In this document: positions 1-9,249 of the stretch, piece after piece
How the letters are laid out: every line of letters begins with the position of its first letter
Numbering within the stretch: the stretch's first letter is position 1
Assembly (NCBI GenBank): GCA_021792455.1
Contig: JAJYUP010000013.1
Span: forward strand, 1 to 43,997
Length of the DNA: 43,997 nucleotides
Direction of reading: 5' to 3'
Source: Actinomycetes bacterium
GTDB lineage: Bacteria > Actinomycetota > Thermoleophilia > Solirubrobacterales > Solirubrobacteraceae
The notes under the pieces: model-generated
Told to the model about the DNA's origin: nothing
The model's input: the letters and a program-made list of their open reading frames with translations, nothing else
Database searches by the model: none
Program-made: the position numbers and the translations under genes

Positions 1-60
1 TGGAGCGGGCGTCCGCCTGACGGCGGTGGAGCGGGCGTCCGCCTGACGGCGGTGGAGCGG
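1..60. repeat. 26-bp tandem direct repeat
   Basis: A 26-bp unit beginning TGGAGCGGGCGTCC occurs at 1-26 and again at 27-52, and its first 8 bases start a third copy at 53. The array is cut by the window edge, so its full length is unknown. I see no gene in 1-315. A second short duplication (GCCGGCTG plus GCGTTTGC) is at about 114-148. TTGACA at 183-188 resembles a -35 box, but no convincing -10 follows at the right distance. Confidence 0.8.
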
Positions 61-315
61 AAGGCCGCCCCGCGGCCGTGGAGCGTGTGGCTGTCTGACC
101 GCTGAGCTCCGCGGCCGGCTGATGCGTTTGCGAGCCGGCTGCGTTTGCAGGCAGCAGCCCGCAGCAGCGCGGGAATCTGCGTTTGACACATGCGCTGATA
201 AAACGGCAACGTTTTCCGCTACCATGCAACGGCACGCTGGCGGCCGATCGAGGGGAGGCGGTGCCTCTGCCTCGCGCGCGGGGCGTCGAACCAGATCACA
301 GCAAGGGGGCAGATC

Positions 316-2250
316 ATGATTCGCAGGCTCGCAGTGGCGGTCCGGAGGGGCCTGATCTCAGCGCGAAGGCAGGCGATCGCGGCCGCGGCTGGCCTCTGCG
401 CGCTCGGCGCAGCCGGCCTGTTGGCGGCGCCCGCGGTCGCAGGGGCGGCGGAAGGCCGACTCTACTGGAGCGCATACGGTGTCGTCGAAACGCCCGCGGC
501 GATCCGCTACGGCAGCCTCACAGGCGGCCCGTTCAGCACCCTGTTCAGCGAAGGGCCCGTTCTCGTCTCCGAAAAACACGAACCGGTGGAGACCGAAGGC
601 GTCGTCCTCGATCCGGCCAGCGGAAAGCTCTACTGGGCCGACGAGAAGACCGGCGCGATCATGCAGGCGAGCCTCAGCGGGCAGGGCACGCCGAGCGTGC
701 TCTACCAGGAACCGACGACGCCGACCGCCGCACGCCCGGATGGCCTCGCGATCGACCCCCAGACCGGAAGCCTCTACTGGACGAACGAAGGCAGTGGTGA
801 AATCCGCGAAGGCGAGGTCAGCGGGACGGCGGCGAGGACGCTGTACAGCAAAGAATTCGAGCCGGTCGGGATCACCCTCGACGCCGCAACGGGCACGCTG
901 TACTGGGCCGACTACACGGCGGGTGAGATCCGCGCAGGAGCAAGCGGCGGCGGGGAAGCGAAGACGCTCTACACCGAAGAGATCTCCGGAAAACCGGATG
1001 GGCTTGTCGGGGTGGCCGTCGATGAAGGCAACGGCGACCTCTACTGGTCCAACTACACGACGAGGCAGATCGTGGCGGGCAGCGTGCTTGGCGAAGGCGC
1101 GGCGAAATCGAGCGTGCTCTACACCGAACCCGAAAAAGCAGGTGTCTTCGGCCTCGCGCTCGAACCCGCGAGCGGCACGCTCTACTGGGCCGACTTCGAA
1201 TCAGGGCAGCTCAGGACTGGGCGCGTCGGAGGTGAAAAGGAAGTCGCGGCGAGCACGCTGTTCGCCGAATCGCCGACGGATGAGCCGGACTTTCTCGATC
1301 TCCTGCTCGCGCCGAGCGCAACTGCCGCCCCAACGCTCAGCGGCAGCGCGCAGGTCGGCCACGCGCTCTCCTGCTCGCAGGGCAGCTGGGCGGCCGATCA
1401 GCCCGGCTCCTCGCTGTATCGCAGCCCGACCTCCTTCACCTACGCCTGGCTTCGCGACGGCAGCGCGATCGCCGGCGCGGACTCCTCGAGCTTCACACCC
1501 TCCGAAGGGGGCTCCTACACCTGCCAGGTGAGCGCGACCAATGCAGCGGGCTCGAGCGCCTCTGCGAGCGCCGCCGTGAACGTGCCTGCCCCGGCTCCGA
1601 GCGTGACGATCTCCGCTCCGGCCTCTGGCGGCACCTACACGGAGGGCCAGCTCGTCGCAACCTCCTTCTCCTGCCTGGAAGGCGCCGGTGGGCCTGGGCT
1701 CTCCTCCTGTGATGACTCCAACGGCACCTCGACTGGGGCCGGCGGCGCTGGGCACCTGAGCACCTCGATCCCTGGGGCCCACACCTACACGGTCACCGCG
1801 CTCTCGAAGGACGGACAGAGCGCCAGCGCGAGCATCTCCTACACGGTCGTTGCGCCGCCTGTGCCGGTGATCCGCATCGCCTCCGGCAAGGCGAGCGTCG
1901 TGCGCGGCAGGGCGAAGGTCTCGCTCGCCTGTGTTGGGAAGGCCTCCTGCTCAGGCAGGCTCCTGCTGGAGCTGCGTGTGAAGGTCGTTGCGAGACGCAG
2001 GGGCAGGCGTCGCAAGGTCCACTTCGAGACGGTCGTGCTCGGCCGCGCCTCCTACAGCCTCGCGGCGGGCGCCCACCGGCTCCTCGTCGTGAAGCTGACC
2101 AAGCGGGCGCTGAAGCTGCTCACCTCCGCCAAGCACCACCGTCTGAGAGTGATCGCGCAGGGCAGCGTGAAGGGCGGACGCAGCGTCAAACGCTCCCTGA
2201 TGCTCGTGCTCGGGTCAGGGAAGGTGAAAGGGCATCTCCGGAAAGGGTGA
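316..2250 (+). CDS. Secreted YWTD-type beta-propeller protein with Ig-like domain
   Basis: 644 aa. Residues 1-45 form a signal peptide: a basic start, a long Ala/Leu core, and an AGAAEG cleavage region. About six repeats follow, each marked by LYW plus S/A/T and D/N (for example LYWADE, LYWTNE, LYWSNY, LYWADF). This is the YWTD/NHL-like beta-propeller pattern and covers roughly residues 45-320. Next come an Ig-like domain with paired Cys (SCSQG, YTCQV; about 330-425), a second Cys-containing module (about 430-510), and a basic C-terminal domain rich in Arg and Lys. There is no membrane anchor or LPxTG, so it is probably exported and free or wall-associated. AAGGGGGC precedes the ATG and serves as the ribosome site. 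The next gene is a full-length paralogue. The ligand is unknown. Confidence 0.85.
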   Translation: MIRRLAVAVRRGLISARRQAIAAAAGLCALGAAGLLAAPAVAGAAEGRLYWSAYGVVETPAAIRYGSLTGGPFSTLFSEGPVLVSEKHEPVETEGVVLDPASGKLYWADEKTGAIMQASLSGQGTPSVLYQEPTTPTAARPDGLAIDPQTGSLYWTNEGSGEIREGEVSGTAARTLYSKEFEPVGITLDAATGTLYWADYTAGEIRAGASGGGEAKTLYTEEISGKPDGLVGVAVDEGNGDLYWSNYTTRQIVAGSVLGEGAAKSSVLYTEPEKAGVFGLALEPASGTLYWADFESGQLRTGRVGGEKEVAASTLFAESPTDEPDFLDLLLAPSATAAPTLSGSAQVGHALSCSQGSWAADQPGSSLYRSPTSFTYAWLRDGSAIAGADSSSFTPSEGGSYTCQVSATNAAGSSASASAAVNVPAPAPSVTISAPASGGTYTEGQLVATSFSCLEGAGGPGLSSCDDSNGTSTGAGGAGHLSTSIPGAHTYTVTALSKDGQSASASISYTVVAPPVPVIRIASGKASVVRGRAKVSLACVGKASCSGRLLLELRVKVVARRRGRRRKVHFETVVLGRASYSLAAGAHRLLVVKLTKRALKLLTSAKHHRLRVIAQGSVKGGRSVKRSLMLVLGSGKVKGHLRKG

Positions 2251-2509
2251 TTCGCGTCGCCCGAGGTGGTGATCCCAAAGAGGGCGATCGTGAAGGCAGG
2301 GGGGTGAGAGAAGGGCCGGGGCGCAGGCGATCTTCGAGACAGCGGGGCGGGCGCTGAGGCGAGCCTCGAAGCGCAGTCGGGCGGGCTGCTGCCTGTCGTT
2401 CGCCTCCGGCTGCACAACCATTCGCGTGGCGGCGTGTTGTGCAGACGTGAGGCTCACCGCTGACACTGAGGCGAGCATCCCGCAACGAGACTGACAGAGG
2501 AGAGCGCCC

Positions 2510-4603
2510 TTGAGAGCTCGCAACCGCAACCGACTCGGCTTCAGCAGCCGGCCAGGCCTCAGCAGCAGCTCGGGCGGCAGCCGGCCAGGTCCAAGCAGCC
2601 GGCCGGGCGGCAGCCGCCGGGCAGGCCTCGGCAGAGCGCCTCAGCGCATCTTCGCCTTCGCAGGCGCGACCGCGACGCTGCTCTTTGCGCTTTCTCTTGC
2701 GATGCCATCGATCGCCGCTGCGGCGGGCCTGCTCTACTTCAGCCACGTCAGCGTGCACGCTCTCCACCACCCGGAAAGCGGTGCGATCGAGCGAATCGCC
2801 CTGCAGCCAGCGAGCTCGGAAGGGCCTCAGACGCTCTTTGAAACCGCGGAAAAGACGGCACCGTCTGGAATCGCGCTCGAACCGGCGACCGGCAGGATCT
2901 ACTGGTCGGAGAGCTCAGCAGGTCAGATCCTCGGCGCTCCGATCGGCAGCAGCTCCGCTGGCGAAGGGGGGCAGTCCTCTGCGCAGCCGGAAGTCCTCTT
3001 CGAAGGCGAAGCGGGCGTCAGCGGCCTCACGGTCGACCCTCAGACCAAACGGCTGTACTGGGTGAACACAGACACGAACGAGGTTCTCTCTGGCGGCATC
3101 GGCGGCAAGGCGGAAGGTCCGCCAGCCGTGCTCTACAAAGATCCGGAAGGCTCCAAACCGGTTGGAATCGTCGTCGACCCCGCGACGAGCAGGCTGTACT
3201 GGACCGACAAGGGCAGCGGCGAGATCAGAAGCGGCGGCATCGGAGGCGAAGGCACGGGCGAAAAGGCGGAAACGCTCTATGGGGAAGGCGAAGAAGCCGC
3301 CGCTCCCGCTGGGATCGCCATCGACGCCGCGACGGGCGCCCTCTACTGGGCCGATGAAGCTGGCGTGAACGGCAAAGGCTACGGCGAAGTCCGCACCGGC
3401 TCGATAGCCGGGCGCACCGCACAGCAGGCAAAGCGCCTGCTCAAGGAAGCGAAGGCGAGCACGAAGCCCTACGGCCTCGCACTCGACCCCGCCGCCGGCA
3501 AGATCTACTGGAGCGACTTCGGTTCCGGCACGATCGACGAAGCGCCCATCACAGGCGAAGAAGCAGGCGGCAAGGTCACGGCGATCACCGCCACCGAAGC
3601 GGAAGGTCCCCGCTCGCTCGCCGTGTTGATGCCGCCGGCGGCGGTCGCTCTGCCGATCGCAAACGGCGCCGACGCGGCGGGGGAGAAGCTCTCCTGCAGC
3701 ACAGGGACCTGGGGGTCTGATCAGCCTGAATCATCGTTCTATGAGGCACTCTCCTCGCTCTCGTATCAGTGGCTGCTCGACGGCTCGCCGCTGCCTGGTG
3801 CGAGCGGTCAGAGCGTCATCCCTGCGATCGGCGGCTCCTACAGCTGCTCTGTCACCGCGGAAAACGCCGCGGGGGCGACGGTCCAGGTCAGCGCGGGGGC
3901 CGGCATCCTCGCGCCCGCGCCGACGGCGACGATCACATCGCCGGGCTCAGGCGGCACCTACACCCAGGGAGAAGTCGTTCCCACCTCCTTCTTCTGCACA
4001 GAAGGGCCAGGCGGCCCTGGGCTCGCCTCCTGCGACGATCAGTACGGCGCCGACACCCTCAGCGGCGGAAGCGGTCATCTCGAAACCTCGATGATCGGGC
4101 CGCACGTCTACGTCGTCGAAGCGATCTCGAAGGACGGCAGGCGCACCGGCGCGATCATCACCTACGAGGTGATCCCAAGGGTGATCACCGCGGCGCTCCC
4201 CGGTGTGCGGATCGCCGCTGCGAGGGCTTCCGTGCTTCACGGTGAGGCGGAGGTGAAGCTCGACTGCGCGGCGGGGGCGCGGTGTGCCGGCAAGCTCACG
4301 TTGAGGGCGCGCGTGAAGGTCGGCTCCCCAGCGAGAGGCACCGGTCGGCACGGCGAGGCGCCCCACTTCAGGACGGTGGTGCTCGGGCATGCCCGCTATG
4401 TCCTCGCCGCAGGGCAGAGCAGGCTGCTCACGGTGAGGCTGACGAGACGGGCGCTGTCTCTGCTGCAGGAAGCGAGGGACCACAGGATGAAGGCTCTGCT
4501 GCTCGTGAGCGTCAGCCATGGGAAGAGCGTTGACAGAAAGGTTCTCCTGCTGGCTGGGAGGCATCTGAGCATCTCCCGCCCGCAGCGTCGCAGGCGCCGC
4601 TGA
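2510..4603 (+). CDS. Secreted YWTD-type beta-propeller protein, paralogue of its upstream neighbour
   Basis: 697 aa starting at TTG, chosen because AGAGGAGAG lies 7 nt upstream and no other start precedes the hydrophobic segment. The architecture matches the 316-2250 protein: export signal, six propeller motifs (IYWSES, LYWVNT, LYWTDK, LYWADE, IYWSDF and a degenerate LLYFSH), an Ig-like Cys pair, the GGTYTQGE module and a basic C-terminus. The oddity is about 45 Ser/Gly/Arg-rich residues before the hydrophobic signal core (residues ~47-70). They are encoded by short repeats of GCAGCCGGCCAGG (2544, 2577, 2595), so this extension probably arose by repeat expansion. The two genes look like a tandem duplication. 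Function is unknown beyond probable extracellular binding. Confidence 0.82.
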   Translation: MRARNRNRLGFSSRPGLSSSSGGSRPGPSSRPGGSRRAGLGRAPQRIFAFAGATATLLFALSLAMPSIAAAAGLLYFSHVSVHALHHPESGAIERIALQPASSEGPQTLFETAEKTAPSGIALEPATGRIYWSESSAGQILGAPIGSSSAGEGGQSSAQPEVLFEGEAGVSGLTVDPQTKRLYWVNTDTNEVLSGGIGGKAEGPPAVLYKDPEGSKPVGIVVDPATSRLYWTDKGSGEIRSGGIGGEGTGEKAETLYGEGEEAAAPAGIAIDAATGALYWADEAGVNGKGYGEVRTGSIAGRTAQQAKRLLKEAKASTKPYGLALDPAAGKIYWSDFGSGTIDEAPITGEEAGGKVTAITATEAEGPRSLAVLMPPAAVALPIANGADAAGEKLSCSTGTWGSDQPESSFYEALSSLSYQWLLDGSPLPGASGQSVIPAIGGSYSCSVTAENAAGATVQVSAGAGILAPAPTATITSPGSGGTYTQGEVVPTSFFCTEGPGGPGLASCDDQYGADTLSGGSGHLETSMIGPHVYVVEAISKDGRRTGAIITYEVIPRVITAALPGVRIAAARASVLHGEAEVKLDCAAGARCAGKLTLRARVKVGSPARGTGRHGEAPHFRTVVLGHARYVLAAGQSRLLTVRLTRRALSLLQEARDHRMKALLLVSVSHGKSVDRKVLLLAGRHLSISRPQRRRRR

Positions 4604-4681
4604 GGGGCGGAGAGAGCGGGTCGCGCAGGCGAACATGCGAAGGTGGGCGTCCGATGGTGAGCGAGGAAGGGGCGGCAGAAG

Positions 4682-5389
4682 GTGAGCGACCCTGAACAGC
4701 TCGCCGCGGCCAAAGCCGAACCCGCCCACTTCACGGCGCTCTCATCCCCGAGTGCGACATCGCCATCGTCGATCGCGGGATCGGCGGGGGCCGAGCTGGG
4801 GCGCCAACTGCGCCTCTGGCTGGCGAGGTGGCGCTTCTATGAGCAGAGCTCGCTGCCTTGGAACAGGGCGCGGATCCACTGGCACTTCATGCGCTCAGAA
4901 GCGTTCGTGCGCTGGCCGGTGCATGGCAACGTGCTTTCCGCGCTGCAGGAGGGGCGCCTCACGGTGGGACGGCACACGCTCTTTGAGCCCGGCGTGTGGA
5001 TCACCGCCCCAGGGGCAGCCGAGGTGAGGATCGGCGAAGGGGTGTTCCTCAACCTCTCCGTGATGATCGCCTCCCTGTCGCTCGTGGAGATCGGCGATCA
5101 CTGCATGCTCGCGAACGGGTGCTTCGTCTCCGACGCCTCCCACCGCTACGAGGACCCCGACCTTCCGATCACCTGGCAGGGCTTCGAGAGCAGGGGGCCG
5201 ACGAGGATCGGTGCCAACTGCTGGCTCGGGGCGCACGTCGTCGTGACGAGCGGGGTGAGCATAGGCGAGCGGTGCGTGATCGGCGCGAACAGCGTCGTGA
5301 CGAAAGACATCGAGCCCTACACGGTGGCGGCGGGTGCCCCCGCCCGTCCGATTCGCCGACTCCCAGGCGCGCCGACGGGCCCGCGATGA
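4682..5389 (+). CDS. Left-handed beta-helix (hexapeptide) acyltransferase
   Basis: 235 aa, GTG start after a purine-rich stretch (GGCGGCAGAAG). The C-terminal half has hexapeptide repeats of the LbH acetyltransferase fold (RIGANCWLGAHVVVTSGV, ERCVIGANSVVTKDI) and ends with AAGAPARPIRRLP, the usual ending of the maltose/galactoside/NodL O-acetyltransferase family. DASHRY holds the likely catalytic His. The first 60 residues are variable, with an RWRFYEQ segment of the sort seen in cell-surface glycan acyltransferases. Donor and acceptor cannot be read from the sequence; acetyl-CoA and a sugar are the family norm. It may share a transcript with the secreted proteins upstream. Confidence 0.82.
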   Translation: MSDPEQLAAAKAEPAHFTALSSPSATSPSSIAGSAGAELGRQLRLWLARWRFYEQSSLPWNRARIHWHFMRSEAFVRWPVHGNVLSALQEGRLTVGRHTLFEPGVWITAPGAAEVRIGEGVFLNLSVMIASLSLVEIGDHCMLANGCFVSDASHRYEDPDLPITWQGFESRGPTRIGANCWLGAHVVVTSGVSIGERCVIGANSVVTKDIEPYTVAAGAPARPIRRLPGAPTGPR

Positions 5390-5497
5390 GCTGTTGCAGT
5401 GCAGCGGCAGGCGCATCCCGAGCGCGCAGGTGACCGGGCGCTGCCTCTGCGCCGCGGCTCGCGAGGCCCAAAGGCGCAGCCCCAGGCAGGAGCCTGC

Positions 5498-6427
5498 CTA
5501 CCCCTCCCGCCTCAGGCGCACGCTCAGCTGCTCGAGCTGTTCAGGGTCTATCGAGTAGGTGTAGTCGCTCGAGGGGAACTCGCCGGCGCGCACCTCTGCG
5601 GCGTAGCGCTGCACCGCCTCGAGCATCGGGGCGCGCAGCTGCGCGTAGCGCTTGACGAACCTGGGGCTGCCCCACTCGTAGAGGCCGAGGATGTCGTGCC
5701 AGACGAGGACCTGACCGTCGGCGGGCCCCGCGCCGATCCCAATGACGGGAACCTCGAGCTGGTCGCGGGCGAGGGCGGTGACTGCGGCGGGGACCGCCTC
5801 GAAGACGATGCAGCAGCATCCGGCCTGTTGCAGGGCGATCGCATCCTCCACGACCGCGAGGGCCTGGTCCGCTGTTCGACCCTGCGCCTTGAAGCCGCCA
5901 AGCGCGGTCGCGGTCTGGGGCGTGAGGCCGACATGCCCGACGACAGGTATGCCGGTGTGCGCGATCGCCCGTGCCCTGTCGGCGATCGGTCCGCCGCCCT
6001 CGAGCTTCACCGCATCCGCGCCGCCCTCCTTGACGAACCGCTGAGCGGTGAGCACCGCGAGCTGATCGCTCGCCTCATAGGAGCCGAACGGGAGATCGGC
6101 GAGCAGCAGCGGGGTGCGAAGGCCACGCCGCACCGCTTTTACGAGCATGAGCAGCTCCTCGACGGTGACGGGAACCGTCGAGTCGTAGCCGAGCACCGTC
6201 ATCGCCGCGGAGTCGCCGACGAGCGCGAGGTCGACGTTCGCCTCCTGAACGATCCTTGCGCTCGGATAGTCGTAGCAGGTGACCATCACGAGCGGCTGCC
6301 CGCTGCGCTTGCGCTCGAGCAGCGCTGGGATCGTGAGAGGCAGCCTGTTGGCCGTCGGAGCGCCCTGAAGCGATTCGCCCGCCCCCGCGCTCGGACCGGT
6401 CTGCGCCTGTGGAGGATGCGCGGACAT
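5498..6427 (-). CDS. panB: 3-methyl-2-oxobutanoate hydroxymethyltransferase (PanB)
   Basis: 309 aa. It catalyses the first committed step of pantothenate synthesis, adding a hydroxymethyl group from methylene-tetrahydrofolate to alpha-ketoisovalerate to give ketopantoate. Family motifs are present in order: VTCYDYPSA (~49-57), GDSAAM (~71), DLPFGSYEAS (~111-120), KLEGG (~141), GHVGLTPQ (~164), and GAGPADGQVLVWHD (~232-245), with metal-ligand Asp and Glu residues in place. The first ~28 residues are Pro/Gln/Ala-rich and fall outside the domain. It is last in panC-panD-panB, and its ATG is 2 nt after the panD stop. Confidence 0.96.
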   Translation of the reverse strand: MSAHPPQAQTGPSAGAGESLQGAPTANRLPLTIPALLERKRSGQPLVMVTCYDYPSARIVQEANVDLALVGDSAAMTVLGYDSTVPVTVEELLMLVKAVRRGLRTPLLLADLPFGSYEASDQLAVLTAQRFVKEGGADAVKLEGGGPIADRARAIAHTGIPVVGHVGLTPQTATALGGFKAQGRTADQALAVVEDAIALQQAGCCCIVFEAVPAAVTALARDQLEVPVIGIGAGPADGQVLVWHDILGLYEWGSPRFVKRYAQLRAPMLEAVQRYAAEVRAGEFPSSDYTYSIDPEQLEQLSVRLRREG

Positions 6428-6429
6428 CG

Positions 6430-6822
6430 TCAGAGCGCTTGGCTGAGCAGCGTGCCGACGGCGTGATCGACGGCGATGATCGCGTTGCTCTGAGCCTCGA
6501 CGTGGACGACACGAGGCGCGTAGCGCTGAAGCTCCACCTCGTCGTACTGGCCGTAGGAGATGACGATGATCGTGTCGCCTCTCTGCACGAGCCTTGCGGC
6601 TGCGCCGTTGATCTTCACCTCGCCCGAGCCGGGCTCACCTGCGATCGTGTAGGTGACGAAGCGGGACCCATTGTCGATGTCGACGACGTGGACCTGCTCG
6701 CACTCGAGCATGTCCGCGGCAGACAGCAGCTCCGGATCGATCGTGATCGAGCCGACGTAGTGCAGGTCACAGTCGGTGACCGTCGCCCTGTGGATCTTCG
6801 ACTTCAACATGAACCGCTGCAT
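6430..6822 (-). CDS. panD: Aspartate 1-decarboxylase (PanD), pyruvoyl enzyme precursor
   Basis: 130 aa. It makes beta-alanine from aspartate for pantothenate. The proenzyme cleaves itself between Gly24 and Ser25, and Ser25 becomes the pyruvoyl group. Starting at the ATG at 6822, the GS pair falls exactly at 24-25 and the catalytic Thr-Tyr at 57-58, as in E. coli PanD, which decides the start. An alternative GTG at 6834 overlaps the panC stop as GTGA and would add four residues; AAGGAG lies just upstream of both, 2 nt before the GTG and 14 nt before the ATG. Either way panD is coupled to panC. Confidence 0.95.
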   Translation of the reverse strand: MQRFMLKSKIHRATVTDCDLHYVGSITIDPELLSAADMLECEQVHVVDIDNGSRFVTYTIAGEPGSGEVKINGAAARLVQRGDTIIVISYGQYDEVELQRYAPRVVHVEAQSNAIIAVDHAVGTLLSQAL

Positions 6823-6830
6823 GTGCTCGC

Positions 6831-7916
6831 TCACAGCTCCTTTGTGGTGTTGGTGGGTTGGTCGACGGCCTGCGCCCCGAAGGCAGGCGGCTGAGGGTGC
6901 AGGCGGATGTTGTCGATGAGGCGCGTCTGGCCGATTCTCGCGGCGATGAGCAGCAGGCACTCGCCGGAGATCTCCTGCACGCTCTCGAAGGTGTCCTCTT
7001 CCACGATCTCCAGATACTGCGCCTGCACGGAGGCGGCGCGGAGAGGCTCTGCCGCTGCGGCAAGCACGCGCTGCGCAGAGCGCTCCCCTGCGGCCGCGGC
7101 GGCCGCACCGGCGGCAAGCGCGGCGTGCAGCGCAGGCGCGCGCCGGCGCTCAGAGGCCGAGAGGCGGCGGTTGCGGCTGGACATCGCAAGCCCATCGCTC
7201 TCACGCACCGTCGGCATCGTCGCGATGCGGACCGCCATGTCGAGGTCCGCAACCATCCGTCTGACGACAGCAGCCTGCTGGGCGTCCTTCTGCCCGAAGA
7301 AGGCGACGTCAGGCGCGACGACGTTGAGCAGCTTGCAGACGATCGTGCACATGGCGTGAAAGTGCCCTGCACCTCGTACGGCGCCCTCGAGCCGATCGCT
7401 GAGATGATCGACCTTAACCCACGTCTGAAACCCCGGCGGGTACATCTCCTCGACAGTGGGGACGAACAGCAGGTGCGCGCCCGCCTCGGCAGCGAGCGCA
7501 CCATCCTCAGCCTCCTGACGCGGATAGGCGAGCAGGTCGGCCTGCTCGTCGAACTGGGCAGGGTTGACGAACACGGATACGACGACGAAGTCGCACTGCG
7601 CCCGCGCCTCTGAGATCAGAGAGAGATGGCCTGCGTGCAGCGCGCCCATCGTCGGCACGAAGCCGATCGTCGCGCGAGCCTCGCGCGCAGCGGCGACGGC
7701 TTCTCTGACGAGGCGGATCTCCCGGACGATGTGCAGACCGCCGGCGGCGCTGGCCCGCTGCGAGGTGGGGGCAGACGAGGGGAGTGCCCGAAGGGAGGGC
7801 GCACGGAGGCTGATGGCGGTTGCGCCTCCAACCTGAGCAGCCTCAGGGCTGTTCCAACCGGCCGACGGACCAGCTCGAGACGGGCTGGCGCAGCGAGAAG
7901 GGGCGATGCGGCTCAT
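6831..7916 (-). CDS. panC: Pantothenate synthetase (pantoate-beta-alanine ligase, PanC)
   Basis: 361 aa from the nearest canonical start. It joins pantoate and beta-alanine through a pantoyl-adenylate. Motifs: [10 protein letters not shown] (~88-97, the HIGH-type nucleotide site), FGQKD (~207), and SSRNRRL (~246), all standard for PanC. The family is about 280 aa and the domain begins near 7736 ([10 protein letters not shown]). The 60 residues before it are low-complexity, with no ATG, GTG or TTG in frame after 7916, so either the protein has an extension or a CTG at 7736 is used. It is first gene of panC-panD-panB and divergent from the uracil-DNA glycosylase gene. Confidence 0.9.
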   Translation of the reverse strand: MSRIAPSRCASPSRAGPSAGWNSPEAAQVGGATAISLRAPSLRALPSSAPTSQRASAAGGLHIVREIRLVREAVAAAREARATIGFVPTMGALHAGHLSLISEARAQCDFVVVSVFVNPAQFDEQADLLAYPRQEAEDGALAAEAGAHLLFVPTVEEMYPPGFQTWVKVDHLSDRLEGAVRGAGHFHAMCTIVCKLLNVVAPDVAFFGQKDAQQAAVVRRMVADLDMAVRIATMPTVRESDGLAMSSRNRRLSASERRRAPALHAALAAGAAAAAAGERSAQRVLAAAAEPLRAASVQAQYLEIVEEDTFESVQEISGECLLLIAARIGQTRLIDNIRLHPQPPAFGAQAVDQPTNTTKEL

Positions 7917-8003
7917 CGCCCTGATGGCGAGCGTGGTTGCGTGGTCATCTTCCTCGGTCCAGTTCCCAGTGGGATACCGGTCGCGATGCGCTTGATGATA
8001 CAG

Positions 8004-8092
8004 AACGGCGCCGTGCGCGCGCGGAAGTGACTTCAGGCCTTGGCAAGGTGCCCGGCGCGAGGCCAACGGCGCCGTGCGCGCGCGGAAGTGAC
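8004..8092. repeat. 28-bp perfect direct repeat pair, 61 bp apart
   Basis: An identical 28-bp sequence beginning AACGGCGCCGTGCG and ending GGAAGTGAC is at 8004-8031 and 8065-8092, separated by 33 bp of unrelated sequence. The pair lies in the shared upstream region of panC (minus) and the uracil-DNA glycosylase gene (plus); the second copy ends 15 bp before the glycosylase -10 box and covers its -35 region. Confidence 0.9.
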
Positions 8093-8107
8093 CGCTTGCG
8101 GTCGATG

Positions 8108-8113
8108 TAGGAT
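8108..8113 (+). promoter_or_regulatory. -10 box of a leaderless promoter for the uracil-DNA glycosylase gene
   Basis: TAGGAT ends 6 nt before the ATG at 8120 and no Shine-Dalgarno is present, so transcription should start at or next to the ATG. The -35 region falls in the end of the 28-bp repeat (GAAGTG) and is not close to consensus. Confidence 0.5.
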
Positions 8114-8119
8114 CCCTGC

Positions 8120-8881
8120 ATGGCGAGAGGCGAGCGCCCGCGGAGTGCGGAGCAGCGCCGTGAGGCGCTGAAGGCGCTGTATTCGCAGGTGAGCTCGTGC
8201 GTTCGATGCCCCGAGCTTGCCGCAACCCGGCGCAACGTCGTCTTCGGCTCGGGCGACGCGAACGCTGAGTTGATGTTCGTCGGCGAGGCGCCAGGCGCAC
8301 GGGAGGACGAGCAGGGCCTGCCGTTCGTCGGCCAGGCGGGCAAGCTGCTGGACAGGCTGCTCGCCGAGATCGGGCTCGCGCGCTCACAGGTGTTCGTCGC
8401 GAACACCTTGAAGTGCCGCCCGCCAAGCAATCGCGACCCTCTGCCCCTCGAGATCGAGCGCTGCCGCAGCTATCTGTACGAGCAGGTCGCTCTCGTCGAG
8501 CCGAAGGTGATATGCACGCTCGGCAACTTCGCGACGAAGCTGCTGAGGCAGGACGACACCGGCATAACGAGGCTGCACGGGCGGGCGGAGGTGATCGCGG
8601 TCGGGTGGCGGGTGGTGCGGCTGTACCCGATCTTCCATCCAGCGGCGGCGCTGTACACGCCGAGGATGCTGGAGACCCTCCGCGAAGACTTCCTGAAGCT
8701 GCCGGCCCTGCTTGCGATGCAGGCGCCAGAGCAGGCCGCCGAGCTGGGAGGCTCAGAAGAGCCCATGGACGGGATGAGCCGGCAGCAGGGGGGTGAAGAC
8801 TCGCCGCAGGCGCCACAGCAGGCGCAGCCCGGTGAGCGTGCGCTGCTCGGCAGCGGCGAGGCACAGCTCGGGCTCTTCTGA
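8120..8881 (+). CDS. Uracil-DNA glycosylase, family 4 (iron-sulfur type)
   Basis: 253 aa. It removes uracil from DNA to begin base-excision repair. The family-4 signature GEAPG is at ~55-59, followed by GLPFVGQAGKLLD, and HPAAALYTPR near residue 180 supplies the second active-site loop. Cys27, Cys30, Cys99 and Cys115 fit the four ligands of the 4Fe-4S cluster. The glycosylase domain ends near residue 200; the remaining ~50 residues are Gln/Ala/Gly-rich and look like a disordered tail. The start is supported by a -10 box 6 nt upstream. The gene is alone in its unit and is followed by repeats and a strong hairpin. Confidence 0.92.
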   Translation: MARGERPRSAEQRREALKALYSQVSSCVRCPELAATRRNVVFGSGDANAELMFVGEAPGAREDEQGLPFVGQAGKLLDRLLAEIGLARSQVFVANTLKCRPPSNRDPLPLEIERCRSYLYEQVALVEPKVICTLGNFATKLLRQDDTGITRLHGRAEVIAVGWRVVRLYPIFHPAAALYTPRMLETLREDFLKLPALLAMQAPEQAAELGGSEEPMDGMSRQQGGEDSPQAPQQAQPGERALLGSGEAQLGLF

Positions 8882-8938
8882 GTGCAGCAGGCGCAGCAGA
8901 GAAGCGGTGCGCATGCTCGGCGGCACCTGCGGGCGGGC

Positions 8939-9039
8939 GCGGCAACCGCCACGCCGTGATGCCAGATCCGGTGAAGACATACCGGGCAGCAGCCGTTGAC
9001 GGGTGCGGCAACCGCCAAGCCGGAACGCAAGATCCGGTG
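8939..9039. repeat. 35-bp imperfect direct repeat pair, 66 bp apart
   Basis: Copies at 8939-8973 and 9005-9039 share GCGGCAACCGCCA at the left and GATCCGGTG at the right, with about five mismatches in 35. The spacer is 31 bp. The pair lies between the uracil-DNA glycosylase gene and tsaE, where I see no gene. Confidence 0.8.
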
Positions 9040-9116
9040 CGCGCCGGAGGGGCCGGATTAAAGGTCGGACTGCTGCCTGCCGATGAGATGAATGTCTCCA
9101 TCCTCCCCACACGTGA

Positions 9117-9146
9117 CGGCCGGCCCGCACGATCGCGGGCCGGCCG
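9117..9146 (+). terminator. Strong GC hairpin after the uracil-DNA glycosylase gene
   Basis: CGGCCGGCCCGC at 9117-9128 pairs perfectly with GCGGGCCGGCCG at 9135-9146 across a 6-nt loop. No T tract follows, as is common in high-GC actinobacteria. It lies 235 bp past the glycosylase stop and ~100 bp before tsaE, so it probably separates the two units. Confidence 0.6.
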
Positions 9147-9237
9147 CTTCACTTGCCACGACCGCGACGGGCTGCGGTCCGGTGAGCTCGATGCCCGCGC
9201 GCTGTATCCAGCGCTCTCACGCTGCGCCTCGCTGGAC

Positions 9238-9243
9238 TACAGT
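9238..9243 (+). promoter_or_regulatory. -10 box of a leaderless promoter for the tsaE operon
   Basis: TACAGT ends 6 nt before the GTG at 9250, with no Shine-Dalgarno. GTG codons at 9247 and 9256 are also in frame, and the spacing favours 9250. Confidence 0.45.
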
Positions 9244-9249
9244 CATGTG

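Noticed and set aside
5399-6466. 355-codon open frame on the plus strand
   Set aside because: It is antisense to panB, whose motifs are complete on the other strand.
8004-8092. CRISPR array
   Set aside because: There are only two repeats and one spacer, no cas genes in the window, and the other pairs have unrelated repeat sequences.
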